Source: Pelobacter sp. UBA6812
GTDB taxonomy: Bacteria > Desulfobacterota > Desulfuromonadia > Desulfuromonadales > Syntrophotaleaceae
NCBI GenBank assembly: GCA_002452265.1
Contig: DKEW01000061.1
Location: 41,049-93,654 of the forward strand
Reading direction: 5' to 3'
DNA: 52,606 nucleotides
This document shows positions 6,963 to 14,820 of the stretch, piece by piece. The notes beneath the pieces are model-generated. The model made no database searches. It was not told the DNA's origin and saw only the letters and a list, made by a program, of their open reading frames with translations. Every line of letters begins with the position of its first letter. The stretch's first letter is position 1. A program made the position numbers and the translations under genes.

Positions 6963-7373
6963 ATGACACATAAGGTGCACATTACTCCGGGTAGAGCCCA
7001 GGCAAAAATCGGTATCGTCATCGCCGCAATGTTTCTGCTGTTCGGTCTGGTTTTTGGTTTTGTCGTTCTGCAGGAAACCCCCGATTCCGAAGGTGGATTA
7101 AAAATTCTGATGGGAGCGTTCTTTCTCCTTTGGGTGGTAGCTTGTAGCTCAATGATCATATTTTACGTGCGGATTCTTTCGAAATCGAAAAATCCCGAGG
7201 ATCAGTCGCTGGTGGATTTTCAGTATGAAGCCTCAGGCGTAGCAGATACCTCAGGCCTTGATAATGATTTCGCTAAGCGCCTGCGCCACCTGGAAGAGCT
7301 GAAGCGGGAAGGGCTGATCACCGAAGCGGAATATCGAGACAAACGGGCGCAGATCATGGCAGAAAAATGGTGA
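6963..7373 (+). CDS. Two-span membrane protein with C-terminal SHOCT domain
   Basis: This 136-residue protein has hydrophobic spans at about residues 20-40 and 52-75. A charged segment follows, with a C-terminal SHOCT motif (LRHLEELKREGLITEAEYRDKR), a short helical domain often found at the C-terminus of bacterial membrane proteins. The ATG at 6963 has AAAGGG upstream; a TTG fifteen bases earlier is in frame but less likely. Its stop lies 11 bases before the next start, so it heads a three-gene set (6963-8431) of envelope proteins, divergent from the cysteine-rich genes. Specific function unknown. Confidence 0.75.
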   Translation: MTHKVHITPGRAQAKIGIVIAAMFLLFGLVFGFVVLQETPDSEGGLKILMGAFFLLWVVACSSMIIFYVRILSKSKNPEDQSLVDFQYEASGVADTSGLDNDFAKRLRHLEELKREGLITEAEYRDKRAQIMAEKW

Positions 7374-7384
7374 GGGAATTTCCA

Positions 7385-8053
7385 ATGAGAACGATAATGA
7401 AGACTCCGGAGTGGCTGTTTCTCCTGGGATTGGTACTGTTTTCTGCAATGCCAGCCTTTGCCAGTGGCAGCCTCAAAGGTGAGGAGGCTCATGTTTATCA
7501 GTCTTTTTCTTTTGAACCATATTTTTCCTGTGATATTCCCGCAAACTGGGGAAGGGAAGAAGGCGATCGATCATTGGGGCGTTCCCAGCAAGATAAAAAA
7601 GTTTACGGCATCATTCTGCATGGGCCGTATCCGGGGGGTGTTCCGGTTAACATCTCCATCACCTTTTACGCCAAAGGAAACCTGATGGAGGACTACCTTG
7701 AGACTTATATCCGGCGCCACGCTCATCCGCTTTTCGTAGTGAAGGAGGGCGACAGCTACGGCCCGGTTACTGAGGCTGACATTGCGGGAAGGAATGCTTG
7801 GGTTTTTGAGCGACAGAAGAATGAATTCGTGCCGTATTCCCCTCTTGAAGGCATTGAACTGCCTCCCGATGACGTCAGGGTTTACGAGCGCCGTGAAATG
7901 ATGGCACGTTCGGCTCCCGTCAGAGAGAAGTTCGTGGTGATCTCTGCCGTTTGCGGATTTTATGCACTGCGTTACTCCGCCCCTGCAGAGAAATTTGAGG
8001 AGTTTCTACCTGATTTTGAGCAGGTTACAGCAACCTTTCATGCACTCCAGTAA
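7385..8053 (+). CDS. Exported protein of unknown function, PsbP/DUF1795-like
   Basis: This 222-residue protein has an N-terminal signal sequence (WLFLLGLVLFSAMPAFA, cleavage likely after AFA). The mature region suggests a single alpha/beta domain, with SFEPYFSCDIPANWG near the start and EQVTATFHAL at the end, which resembles PsbP-like periplasmic proteins. The resemblance is by eye only. The ATG at 7385 has GAGGGA upstream. It sits between two membrane-protein genes on the same strand and is likely co-transcribed with them. Confidence 0.65.
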   Translation: MRTIMKTPEWLFLLGLVLFSAMPAFASGSLKGEEAHVYQSFSFEPYFSCDIPANWGREEGDRSLGRSQQDKKVYGIILHGPYPGGVPVNISITFYAKGNLMEDYLETYIRRHAHPLFVVKEGDSYGPVTEADIAGRNAWVFERQKNEFVPYSPLEGIELPPDDVRVYERREMMARSAPVREKFVVISAVCGFYALRYSAPAEKFEEFLPDFEQVTATFHALQ

Positions 8054-8086
8054 GTCCTGGGCATTTCAATTGTATCGGGGACAACC

Positions 8087-8431
8087 ATGGGACCGTTGAA
8101 GCAGCGAATCGGTGAGGATTTCAAAAAGTTGCCGCTGATAATCGGCAAAGCACTGGGTGGGATTGCAGCGGTATTGGGATTTACGACCGCAATTTGGATC
8201 GTGTCCCGAACTCCGGAAAGATCGGCTGACACCATTCTGCTCCCACTTCTGTTGGCAGGAGTTGGTGTTGTTATCTTTATCCTGACCGGCAGAAGCCTGT
8301 TCAGACGATCGACCAACACGGCTACAAAGGCTGGGTGGCGCGACAAAACCCGGATGAATCTGCTGACATGGACGCTATTCTTACTGTTTGCAGGTATATT
8401 CCTGGTCTGCAGTTATTTTTTGACCCGGTGA
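8087..8431 (+). CDS. Small integral membrane protein, unknown
   Basis: This 114-residue protein has three hydrophobic segments (about residues 22-40, 50-68 and 90-111) and a basic loop between the second and third (GRSLFRRSTNTATKAGWRDK). It starts MGPLKQRIGEDFKKL, 33 bases after the preceding gene, with no clear ribosome-binding site. No family recognised. The roughly 230 bases after it (8432-8659) hold only an imperfect GC hairpin near 8458-8485 and no gene I can support. Confidence 0.55.
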   Translation: MGPLKQRIGEDFKKLPLIIGKALGGIAAVLGFTTAIWIVSRTPERSADTILLPLLLAGVGVVIFILTGRSLFRRSTNTATKAGWRDKTRMNLLTWTLFLLFAGIFLVCSYFLTR

Positions 8432-8659
8432 GGTTATGGTTACATTGCCCACCATAATCGCGCCCGTACCAACAGGGGCGGGTTATGCAGTCGGAAGCCT
8501 TGCCCATGAAGCAGATACAGGGGCAAATTACCAGTGAAATTTGCGAATGAAAACCATTGTGATTTTTCCGCCAGACTTCGTTCTCCTTCGGCACATCGTC
8601 AAGCGATGAAAACTGAATGGCGTTCCGACTCAACACCTATTACATCATACTTCCCGGCT

Positions 8660-9010
8660 TTACCACTCTGGCGCCATGCCGAAAATACGATCTGAGAATT
8701 TCACGTACCAGGCCGCCGCCTGAACCTGAACGATATAGGCCAGAGCAATGATGATCGCGATCTCGGCCCCGTTCTTCTTGAATACGGTCATCGCGATAGC
8801 CAGGGCGATGGACAGATTGCGCATGACCGTTCCGTAAATCAAGGCTATACCCTCACCACGGGTAAAAAACAATTTACCGACCAGCGTGCTAAGAGCAAAG
8901 TTGATGATATATAGAAGGGCCAGCGGGAAAAGATAAATCAGCAACGTTCCCGGCTATTCAAGAATATGATCGGCCTTAAGAGCCATGGCAACGAAGACGA
9001 TGCCAAGCAT
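8660..9010 (-). pseudogene. 3' stump of an SBF/ACR3-type transporter gene with an in-frame stop
   Basis: The frame reads MLGIVFVAMALKADHILE, TAG stop (8954-8956), then PGTLLIYLFPLALLYIINF and continues through YGTVMRNLSIALAIAMTVF and ALAYIVQVQAAAWYVKF to 8660. This is the C-terminal third of a bile-acid:sodium symporter/ACR3-superfamily transporter. The first two thirds are absent: upstream of 9010 there is no matching sequence. The stop interrupts what should be a continuous transmembrane region. Both defects mark a pseudogene. Confidence 0.8.
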
Positions 9011-9072
9011 ATTGAATCCTGGTCAGGACATCAAATAAGAAAAAACCAGTTGGGCGGAAATTCATCTGTAAT

Positions 9073-9119
9073 GACACCTGAAAAACGCGTTACCGTAAGG
9101 GCCGTGTTTTTCAGGTGTC
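9073..9119. repeat. 14-bp perfect inverted repeat between pseudogene and CoA-disulfide reductase gene
   Basis: GACACCTGAAAAAC (9073-9086) and its exact complement (9106-9119) enclose 19 nt. It lies 63 bp after the stop of the minus-strand gene at 9182 and could terminate transcription, but no T-run follows on either strand. It also lies near the point where the transporter gene is truncated. Confidence 0.6.
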
Positions 9120-9181
9120 CGTTACATTCTTATCCGATCAGGTATAAAACGGTCCGTTTACTTTTTAAACAATATTCTGGA

Positions 9182-10882
9182 TTATTTCTCCCTGCCAAAA
9201 GGCCAGGCCATCACGCCGCCTTCAAGGACCTTGACGTTTGTCCAACCGTGGAACTCAAGGATCCTCTGGGCTTCGTAGCCGCGAAGGGAAATCTTACAGT
9301 AGCAAACAATTTCCCGCTCTTTATTCTGCGGAAGTTCTTGCAGGCGATTGCGCAGTTCTGAAATGGGAATCATGGTTTCACCAATACCGATGCGCATCAT
9401 GTTGTATTCGTCCGGCGTCCTTACATCGAGAATAAAGGGCGGATTTTCGCTATCCAGCATCTTTTTCATCTCAACAGAAGAGATGCCGTTCAGCCTGTTT
9501 TTCAGCTTGTTCTCCAACAGGTGAGCCGAGGCGATGAAATGATCGATGGGCAAACTGAAGGGTGGCGCATAGGGTAGATCGGCATTGACCAGATCATGCA
9601 CGGTGAGGTTGCCAAGGATGGCCATCGCGGCGGTGGCGATCTGCTTGCTGACATCACCGGGGCCGACGCATTGCACGCCGAGGATCTTGCCGGTGCGACC
9701 GTCTGCGACCAGCTTGGAGATCAGAAGTTTCGCGCCCATGAACTCGGGCTTGTCAAGACTCGCATTGATGACGGTGACAATGTTTTCATACCCGGCTGCT
9801 TTTGCTTTGGCCTCGGACAGCCCTGTGGAACCGGCGGAGAAATCGAAAACTTTGCAGATACCGGTGTGAATGGTACCAGGAAATTGCGCCGTGTTACCGA
9901 GTACCACGTTTTCTCCGGCTACCCGGCCTTGCAAATTCGCAAGATCGCCAAATGGGGCGCGGGTACGGGCACCGGTAATGCGGTTGTTGATCTCCACGCA
10001 GTCGCCTACAGCATAAATATTAGGATCGGAGGTCTGCATGAATTGATTGACCTCAATGCCGCCGGTCGCACCGATCTTGATACCGGCCTCCCCGGCTAAT
10101 CGGGTGTTGGGTTGCACGCCAATGGCCATCACCGCCAGCTCACATGGCAATTCCGTACCATTGGCCAATTTGACGGCTGTCAGTTTTCCGTTCTTGCCGA
10201 CGAATTCGGCCACGCCAATATCGGTCAACACGTTGGCCGCCTTGCTCTTGACGTGGTTTTCAAGCACCTTGGCCAGTTCCCAGTCGAGGAACATGAGGAT
10301 CTGCGGCAGCAGTTCCACAACCGTGATGTCAATACCTGACAATTGCAGGGCTTCACAGGTTTCGATTCCGATCAGGCCACCGCCGATAACCACTGCTTTG
10401 GTGATAGATTTGTCGTCACGGATCTTACGTAAAAAGTCGGCATCCCTCATCGATTGCAGGGTCGTTACCCCCTCCAGATCGATACCTGGCAGAGGCGGTT
10501 TACGAGCTGTGGCCCCGGTAGCGATAACCAGTTTGTCGTAGGGCACCTGATCAATCACTCCCGTTTCGATATTGCGACAGGTTACCAACCGGTTTTCCCG
10601 TTCAATAGCGGTAACTTCCGTTCCGGTGCGTGCTGTAATCCCTTTCGTGTTAAAAAAGAAATCCGGGTCCCGCACTTCGCCATAGGGCGTACTCAATAAC
10701 TGGTTACGGTCATTGAAAACACCTCCGACAAAATAGGGATAACCGCAAGACGCCATCGATAGTTCGGGTGCCATCTGAATGATAGTTACCTCGGCGTTCT
10801 GATCGAGACGCTTGGCCCTGGCCGCAGTTTTGGGACCGGCTGCTGAGCCGCCAATCACCACAATTCGTTTTCTTTGGTTCAT
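9182..10882 (-). CDS. CoA-disulfide reductase-like flavoprotein fused to a rhodanese domain
   Basis: This 566-residue protein has an FAD/NAD(P)H pyridine nucleotide-disulfide oxidoreductase core (residues 1-450). The core shows an FAD Rossmann motif VVIGGSAAG, a redox cysteine at Cys46 (SMASCGYPYF), the NAD-site VVIGGGLIGIE and the FAD motif IYAVGDC. A C-terminal rhodanese domain (about 465-566) has the active-site loop beginning at the second Cys of CYCKISLR. The fusion is known as CoADR-RHD or Npsr-like and reduces CoA disulfide, CoA persulfide or polysulfide with NAD(P)H. The ATG at 10882 has GGAGGA upstream. It is monocistronic and sits next to AT-rich palindromes that overlap its translation start region. 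Confidence 0.92.
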   Translation of the reverse strand: MNQRKRIVVIGGSAAGPKTAARAKRLDQNAEVTIIQMAPELSMASCGYPYFVGGVFNDRNQLLSTPYGEVRDPDFFFNTKGITARTGTEVTAIERENRLVTCRNIETGVIDQVPYDKLVIATGATARKPPLPGIDLEGVTTLQSMRDADFLRKIRDDKSITKAVVIGGGLIGIETCEALQLSGIDITVVELLPQILMFLDWELAKVLENHVKSKAANVLTDIGVAEFVGKNGKLTAVKLANGTELPCELAVMAIGVQPNTRLAGEAGIKIGATGGIEVNQFMQTSDPNIYAVGDCVEINNRITGARTRAPFGDLANLQGRVAGENVVLGNTAQFPGTIHTGICKVFDFSAGSTGLSEAKAKAAGYENIVTVINASLDKPEFMGAKLLISKLVADGRTGKILGVQCVGPGDVSKQIATAAMAILGNLTVHDLVNADLPYAPPFSLPIDHFIASAHLLENKLKNRLNGISSVEMKKMLDSENPPFILDVRTPDEYNMMRIGIGETMIPISELRNRLQELPQNKEREIVCYCKISLRGYEAQRILEFHGWTNVKVLEGGVMAWPFGREK

Positions 10883-10891
10883 ATTCGTCCT

Positions 10892-10926
10892 CCATATGTG
10901 TAATTTATATATATGGACTATCATAT
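10892..10926. promoter_or_regulatory. AT-rich palindromes upstream of the CoADR-rhodanese gene (candidate operator)
   Basis: Two overlapping inverted repeats are visible. CCATAT (10892-10897) pairs with ATATGG (10911-10916), and ATATG-N6-CATAT occupies 10911-10926. They lie 10-44 bp upstream of the ATG and abut its ribosome-binding site, a place where a repressor would act. Persulfide-responsive ArsR-type regulators often control such genes, but none is encoded nearby. The remaining intergenic DNA to 11243 shows a GCTTGCGCAAGC palindrome at 10935-10946 and no gene. Confidence 0.4.
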
Positions 10927-11243
10927 GTAGATATGCTTGCGCAAGCCTTTTTCTTAGCAGAGTGGGAGCAAATTATTTCAATGCTTGCCATGAAGGGTTG
11001 AGTTTTTTATTGGGCGGTTCTTAAGCTCTTTATTTTGCGAATTTTTTTAAAAAAGGTGCCAAGGATCAGTTTTTGCCTTATCCTCATACCTTGCCCTTAA
11101 ACATACAGTGTGGGATGATGAAAGATCGGATTATCCTTTTATGTCAAGGCGTTTGCGACTAGTCTGCGGGTTGGAAATCATGGTTGATAACAGTCTTTTC
11201 GCTCACAGGAACCTCAGAGTCACGTTTTTTGGAGTATTTTGTG

Positions 11244-12632
11244 ATGAATAATAACAAGAATCAAACTCCCAAAATTCATGCGATGACCGAAGCTATCCTG
11301 GAGAGCATTTCTGACGGTGTATTCACGGTGGATATGGACTGGCGTGTTACGTCGTTCAACCGAGCCGCCGAAGAGATTACAGGTGTTTCACGGCAGGAGG
11401 CGATCGGTCGCCGCTGTTCGGAAGTCTTCCGTTCAAGTATGTGCGGGCCCGACTGCGCACTCAAGCAAACCATGGAGGCAGACGAACCTGTCATTGGTAA
11501 ATCCGGGTATATCATCAACGCTGATGGCGTACGGATTCCCATTAGTATTTCCACTGCTGTTTTACGTGATGTTGATGGCAATGTCATCGGTGGTGCGGAA
11601 ACCTTTCGCGATCTTTCCGAAATCGAGGCGTTGCGTCAGGAACTCGGAGAAAAGTTCCGAGTAGGGGATTTGACCAGCCGAAGCCCCTTGATGCAGCGTG
11701 TCTTCGAGGTCTTGCCAGCCATTGCCGCCAGCCCCAGCACCGTGCTGATCCTTGGAGATACCGGAACCGGCAAGGAATTGATGGCACGTACAATCCATTC
11801 TCTAAGCCCTCGCGCCAAAGGGCCTTTTATCGCGGTGAACTGCGGCGCTTTGCCCGATACGCTTTTGGAATCGGAACTGTTTGGTTACAAGGCCGGGGCG
11901 TTCACAGGTGCAAATAAGGACAAGCTTGGTCGTTTTGCATTGGCCAAAGGTGGAACTCTATTTCTTGATGAAATCGGCGAGATAAGCCCCGCCCTCCAGG
12001 TGAGGTTGCTGCGCGTGCTTCAGGAACGTACGTATGAGCCTCTCGGCGGTATTCGTTCCGAAAAGGCTGATGTCAGGGTCGTGGTAGCGACCAACAAAGA
12101 CCTATCCAACCAGGTCCGCCAAGGTCTTTTCCGGGAAGACCTCTACTACCGGGTCAACGTGGTGCGTATCGAATTGCCTCCGTTGCGTCGGCGTAAAGAG
12201 GACATTCCATTTCTCGTAGAACAATTTATCGGCCAGTTTAACCGCTTGCAGCAAAGATCCGTACGCGGAATCACCGCCGAAGCATTATCCCTGCTCATGG
12301 CACACGATTGGCCTGGTAACATCCGTGAGTTGGAAAATGTGGTCGAGCGAGGCTTTATCCTCTGTAGCGACGGCGATATAGGTATCGAACATTTGCCCAG
12401 GGAGTTGACTGGCCATGGAACTGCAGCAGGTTCCGATACGGATATACGCTCCGCGCATGAGATTCTTGATGCAAAGGCCATTCTCGCAGCGCTTGAACGA
12501 AATGCGTATAACCGCTTGGCTGCCGCAAACGATCTAGGCATCCACAAAACGACACTTTTTAGAAAAATGAAAAAGCTTGGTATTCCTCTTCCGGAAAAAG
12601 ATGGACGCGCCACTCGCAAAAAATTACAGTAG
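11244..12632 (+). CDS. Sigma-54-dependent transcriptional activator with cysteine-bearing PAS domain
   Basis: This 462-residue protein has three parts. A PAS domain (residues about 12-125) carries Cys58, Cys67 and Cys71 in the pattern C-x8-C-x3-C. An AAA+ sigma-54 interaction domain (about 145-375) has Walker A GDTGTGKE, the GAFTGA loop, Walker B LFLDEIGE and FREDLYYR. A C-terminal Fis-type helix-turn-helix (about 415-450) has NRLAAANDLGIHKTTLFRKMK. It should activate sigma-54 RNA polymerase by ATP hydrolysis; the PAS cysteines suggest redox or FeS sensing (inference). The ATG at 11244 has GGAG upstream. A -24/-12 promoter begins 132 bp after its stop, directly before the Orp-like operon, so this is very likely its cognate regulator, analogous to the sigma-54 regulator of the Desulfovibrio orp operons. 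Confidence 0.93.
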   Translation: MNNNKNQTPKIHAMTEAILESISDGVFTVDMDWRVTSFNRAAEEITGVSRQEAIGRRCSEVFRSSMCGPDCALKQTMEADEPVIGKSGYIINADGVRIPISISTAVLRDVDGNVIGGAETFRDLSEIEALRQELGEKFRVGDLTSRSPLMQRVFEVLPAIAASPSTVLILGDTGTGKELMARTIHSLSPRAKGPFIAVNCGALPDTLLESELFGYKAGAFTGANKDKLGRFALAKGGTLFLDEIGEISPALQVRLLRVLQERTYEPLGGIRSEKADVRVVVATNKDLSNQVRQGLFREDLYYRVNVVRIELPPLRRRKEDIPFLVEQFIGQFNRLQQRSVRGITAEALSLLMAHDWPGNIRELENVVERGFILCSDGDIGIEHLPRELTGHGTAAGSDTDIRSAHEILDAKAILAALERNAYNRLAAANDLGIHKTTLFRKMKKLGIPLPEKDGRATRKKLQ

Positions 12633-12660
12633 CCTTTCTGCGTCTGTCCCACCCTCCATA

Positions 12661-12680
12661 GAGTAGCGCTAATGCTACTC
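12661..12680. promoter_or_regulatory. Perfect palindrome, probable enhancer site of the sigma-54 regulator
   Basis: GAGTAGC-N6-GCTACTC lies 84 bp upstream of the -24 element of the next promoter, the usual distance for an upstream activator sequence. It also lies 29 bp after the regulator's stop codon and is followed by T-rich DNA, so it may double as a terminator. Confidence 0.55.
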
Positions 12681-12763
12681 AGATTCTTTTCTATTTTGTC
12701 TTACCTGTCTTAAAAACCCTGAAAAAACCATCGTTTAAAACGCCTTTTATCTTTTGATGACAG

Positions 12764-12780
12764 TTGGCATTGTGCTTGCT
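12764..12780 (+). promoter_or_regulatory. Sigma-54 (-24/-12) promoter of the Orp-like operon
   Basis: TTGGCATTGTGCTTGCT has the invariant GG and GC exactly 10 bp apart and matches most of the TTGGCAC-N5-TTGC consensus. The predicted start falls near 12791, about 35 bases before the first ATG. Confidence 0.85.
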
Positions 12781-12825
12781 CTATATCATAGCGTGAACAA
12801 TGACCACCCATCAAAGGTTTAGACG

Positions 12826-13437
12826 ATGAAGATAGCTTTTGCATTCTGGGATAACCGCATCGCACCCGTGTTCGACACCAGCAGGCAGATCTACGTCATC
12901 GACGCCGAATCCGGGCATATTGTCCGGGAGGCGGAAGAAGACCTTACAGACGACCTGCTTGTCAGGAAAATTCTTCGACTGGTTGAATTGGGCATAGACA
13001 CTGTTGTGTGTGGTGCCATTTCCAGGTCGACGTACGAATTGGTAAGCGCTTACGGGATTCATGTGGTTCCCTTTGTAGCAGGTGATCTCGACGAGGTTAT
13101 TCGAGTCTGGCTTAGTGGCAATCTTGATAGCGAGACCTTTACCATGCCGGGATGTGGCGGACGGGGAGGGCGGCGCATCAGGTTAATGCAAGAGAGACTC
13201 GTGAAGGAGAACAGTATGAATCAAAGAGGACGTGGCATGGGCGCAGGCGGTGGCAGGGGGCAAGGTCAGGGTGGCCAGAACCCCGGCAGTCCAGGTCGTA
13301 TGGGAGGACCGAAGACCGCTGGACCCAGTGGTTACTGTGTTTGTCCGCAGTGCGGTCAGAAGGAACCACACGAGCGTGGTGTACCTTGCCTTGAGCGCAA
13401 ATGCTCGAAGTGTGGAGCGAACATGGCAAGGCAATAA
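12826..13437 (+). CDS. NifX/NifB-type FeMo-cofactor-binding domain protein with C-terminal zinc ribbon
   Basis: This 203-residue protein is first in the sigma-54 operon. Residues 1-105 form the dinitrogenase iron-molybdenum cofactor biosynthesis fold (MKIAFAFWDNRIAPVFDTS at the start, VVCGAISRSTYELV in the middle). Then follow a Gly/Arg/Gln-rich low-complexity linker (about 110-165) and a Cys4 zinc ribbon with CVCPQCG and CSKCGAN. The N-terminal domain is related to the Desulfovibrio orange protein that binds a Mo-Cu-S cluster. The glycine-rich linker plus zinc ribbon is less usual and resembles DUF134/NifX-like companions in other anaerobes. Metal bound and partner unknown. Confidence 0.85.
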   Translation: MKIAFAFWDNRIAPVFDTSRQIYVIDAESGHIVREAEEDLTDDLLVRKILRLVELGIDTVVCGAISRSTYELVSAYGIHVVPFVAGDLDEVIRVWLSGNLDSETFTMPGCGGRGGRRIRLMQERLVKENSMNQRGRGMGAGGGRGQGQGGQNPGSPGRMGGPKTAGPSGYCVCPQCGQKEPHERGVPCLERKCSKCGANMARQ

Positions 13438-13464
13438 CCTACAACCTTAAAAAAGGAGCCAATT

Positions 13465-13812
13465 ATGCCAAGAGGAGATGGAACAGGACCAAGTGGAATG
13501 GGAGCAAGGACCGGTCGCGCGGTTGGATTCTGCGCAGGGTTTGACATGCCTGGTTATAACAATCCTGTCCCCGGATGTGGTTTCACGATGGGTGGCGGCA
13601 GAGGGCACGGATGGCGGAATATGTTTTATGCTACCGGTCGTCCGGGAAGGGCGCGCTTGGGAGGTTATGGAGTGCCTTATGGTGCACCGGACCGCCCCGA
13701 TCCTGATTTTCAAAAGCAGCTTCTCCAAAGGCAGGCTGAGGACCTGCAGGCGGAGCTTGATTTGGTCAAGAAACGCCTTGCTGAAGTTGAAACCAAAACG
13801 GCACCGGAATGA
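13465..13812 (+). CDS. DUF5320-type small protein of Orp/NifX clusters
   Basis: This 115-residue protein has the typical N-terminus MPRGDGTGPSGMGARTGRA, a glycine-rich middle with GRGHGWRNMFYATGRPG, and a C-terminal amphipathic coiled coil (LLQRQAEDLQAELDLVKKRL). This layout is that of DUF5320, a family usually found beside NifX/MinD-ferredoxin genes in anaerobes. A strong AAAGGAG precedes the ATG. Function unknown; the coiled coil suggests it oligomerises or scaffolds the other proteins of the cluster. Confidence 0.82.
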   Translation: MPRGDGTGPSGMGARTGRAVGFCAGFDMPGYNNPVPGCGFTMGGGRGHGWRNMFYATGRPGRARLGGYGVPYGAPDRPDPDFQKQLLQRQAEDLQAELDLVKKRLAEVETKTAPE

Positions 13813-13839
13813 TTCACGTTTGAGATAAGCTGACGACGT

Positions 13840-13871
13840 CTGCTGCGCTGGACATCGAGCCGGCGCAGCAG
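13840..13871 (+). other. Intra-operon hairpin
   Basis: A 9-bp perfect GC-rich stem (CTGCTGCGC/GCGCAGCAG) with a 14-nt loop lies in the gap after the DUF5320 gene. No T-run follows, so it is more likely an mRNA-processing or stability element than a full terminator. Confidence 0.5.
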
Positions 13872-13897
13872 TGTGACTTAAGATGCGAGGGTCCGAA

Positions 13898-14341
13898 ATG
13901 ATAAAAATTGGCATTATTATCTGTGCCCGCTACCGGGATTGCGGTGGGGGGAAATGTTTTCGGGCTCTGCGCGAGCGGCACGGCGGTTTTTCTCTGTATG
14001 CCGCCGATGAAGCAATCGAGATAGTCGGATATACAAGTTGCGGCGGCTGCCCGGGTGGAAACGTGGAATACGCTCCCGCCGAGTTTTTGAAGAACGGGTG
14101 TGACGTTGTACACCTGGCTACCGGGTTGGTAGTGGGATACCCACCTTGTCCTCATATCCGGCAGTTTAAGGAGTTTATCGAGAAACATTACGGATTGCCG
14201 GTGGTCGTTGGGACCCATCCCATCCCTTTGAAGTATCTGGAATCCCACAATAAGATGCCCTTTTGGGAACAGGCAGCCATGCAGGAAGTAGCAGGCCAGC
14301 TCATGACGGAAGAGCGCGACATTATGGAATCATACAATTAA
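13898..14341 (+). CDS. CGGC-domain protein (metal-binding, unknown)
   Basis: This 147-residue protein begins MIKIGIIICARYRDCGGGKC and contains the diagnostic TSCGGCPGGN motif near the middle, followed by CPHIRQF. The CGGC domain family is predicted to bind metal through its conserved cysteines and histidine and is common in anaerobic bacteria and archaea. The ATG at 13898 (GAGGG upstream) is preferred over an upstream ATG at 13883. It sits inside the Orp-like operon, which supports a role in metal-cluster handling. Confidence 0.85.
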   Translation: MIKIGIIICARYRDCGGGKCFRALRERHGGFSLYAADEAIEIVGYTSCGGCPGGNVEYAPAEFLKNGCDVVHLATGLVVGYPPCPHIRQFKEFIEKHYGLPVVVGTHPIPLKYLESHNKMPFWEQAAMQEVAGQLMTEERDIMESYN

Positions 14342-14363
14342 CGCAAACAACAAGGATGAAAAA

Positions 14364-14726
14364 ATGAAAATCGCATTCTCAACATCAGGAAATGAACTCA
14401 ATGCTCCTCTGGATACCCGTTTCGGTCGAGCTAGTAAATTCCTAATCTATGACCTGGAAAATGAGACCTTCGAGATGGTCGACAATAAGCAAAACCTGAA
14501 CGCAGCCCAAGGTGCGGGCATCCAGTCGGCAGGTAACGTGGCCAGAGCAGGGGCCCAGGCTCTGGTTTCCGGTCATTGCGGTCCGAAAGCCTTTAGTGTT
14601 CTGCTGGCGGCCGGAATCAAGGTTTTTTATTCTGATGTGCCGACTGTGGCCGATGCGCTCGATGCATACCGGCAGGGAAAACTTATCGAATCCAACACTG
14701 CCGACGTTGATGGACACTGGGAATGA
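14364..14726 (+). CDS. NifX/NafY-type domain protein, MTH1175-like
   Basis: This 120-residue single-domain protein starts MKIAFSTSGNELNAPLDTRFGRA and has the family features FLIYDLENETFE, AGAQALVSGHCGPKAF and ADALDAYRQGKL. It is the stand-alone dinitrogenase iron-molybdenum cofactor domain, the same fold as the Desulfovibrio orange protein, and should bind a small metal-sulfur cluster. It lies 22 bases after the CGGC gene and 94 bases before the first MinD-type ATPase gene. No nif structural genes are visible, so nitrogenase maturation is not implied. Confidence 0.9.
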   Translation: MKIAFSTSGNELNAPLDTRFGRASKFLIYDLENETFEMVDNKQNLNAAQGAGIQSAGNVARAGAQALVSGHCGPKAFSVLLAAGIKVFYSDVPTVADALDAYRQGKLIESNTADVDGHWE

Positions 14727-14820
14727 AATCTGTCACGAACGCACTTTGCTTCGCTCATGCTAACGGGCTTGAACTTACGGTTGCGACCGGAATAAAGGAA
14801 TGCAGAAAAGGAGGGGCTCT

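Noticed and set aside
8954..8956. TAG inside the transporter stump as pyrrolysine codon
   Set aside because: The gene also lacks its first two thirds, and this family is not known for pyrrolysine; decay explains both.
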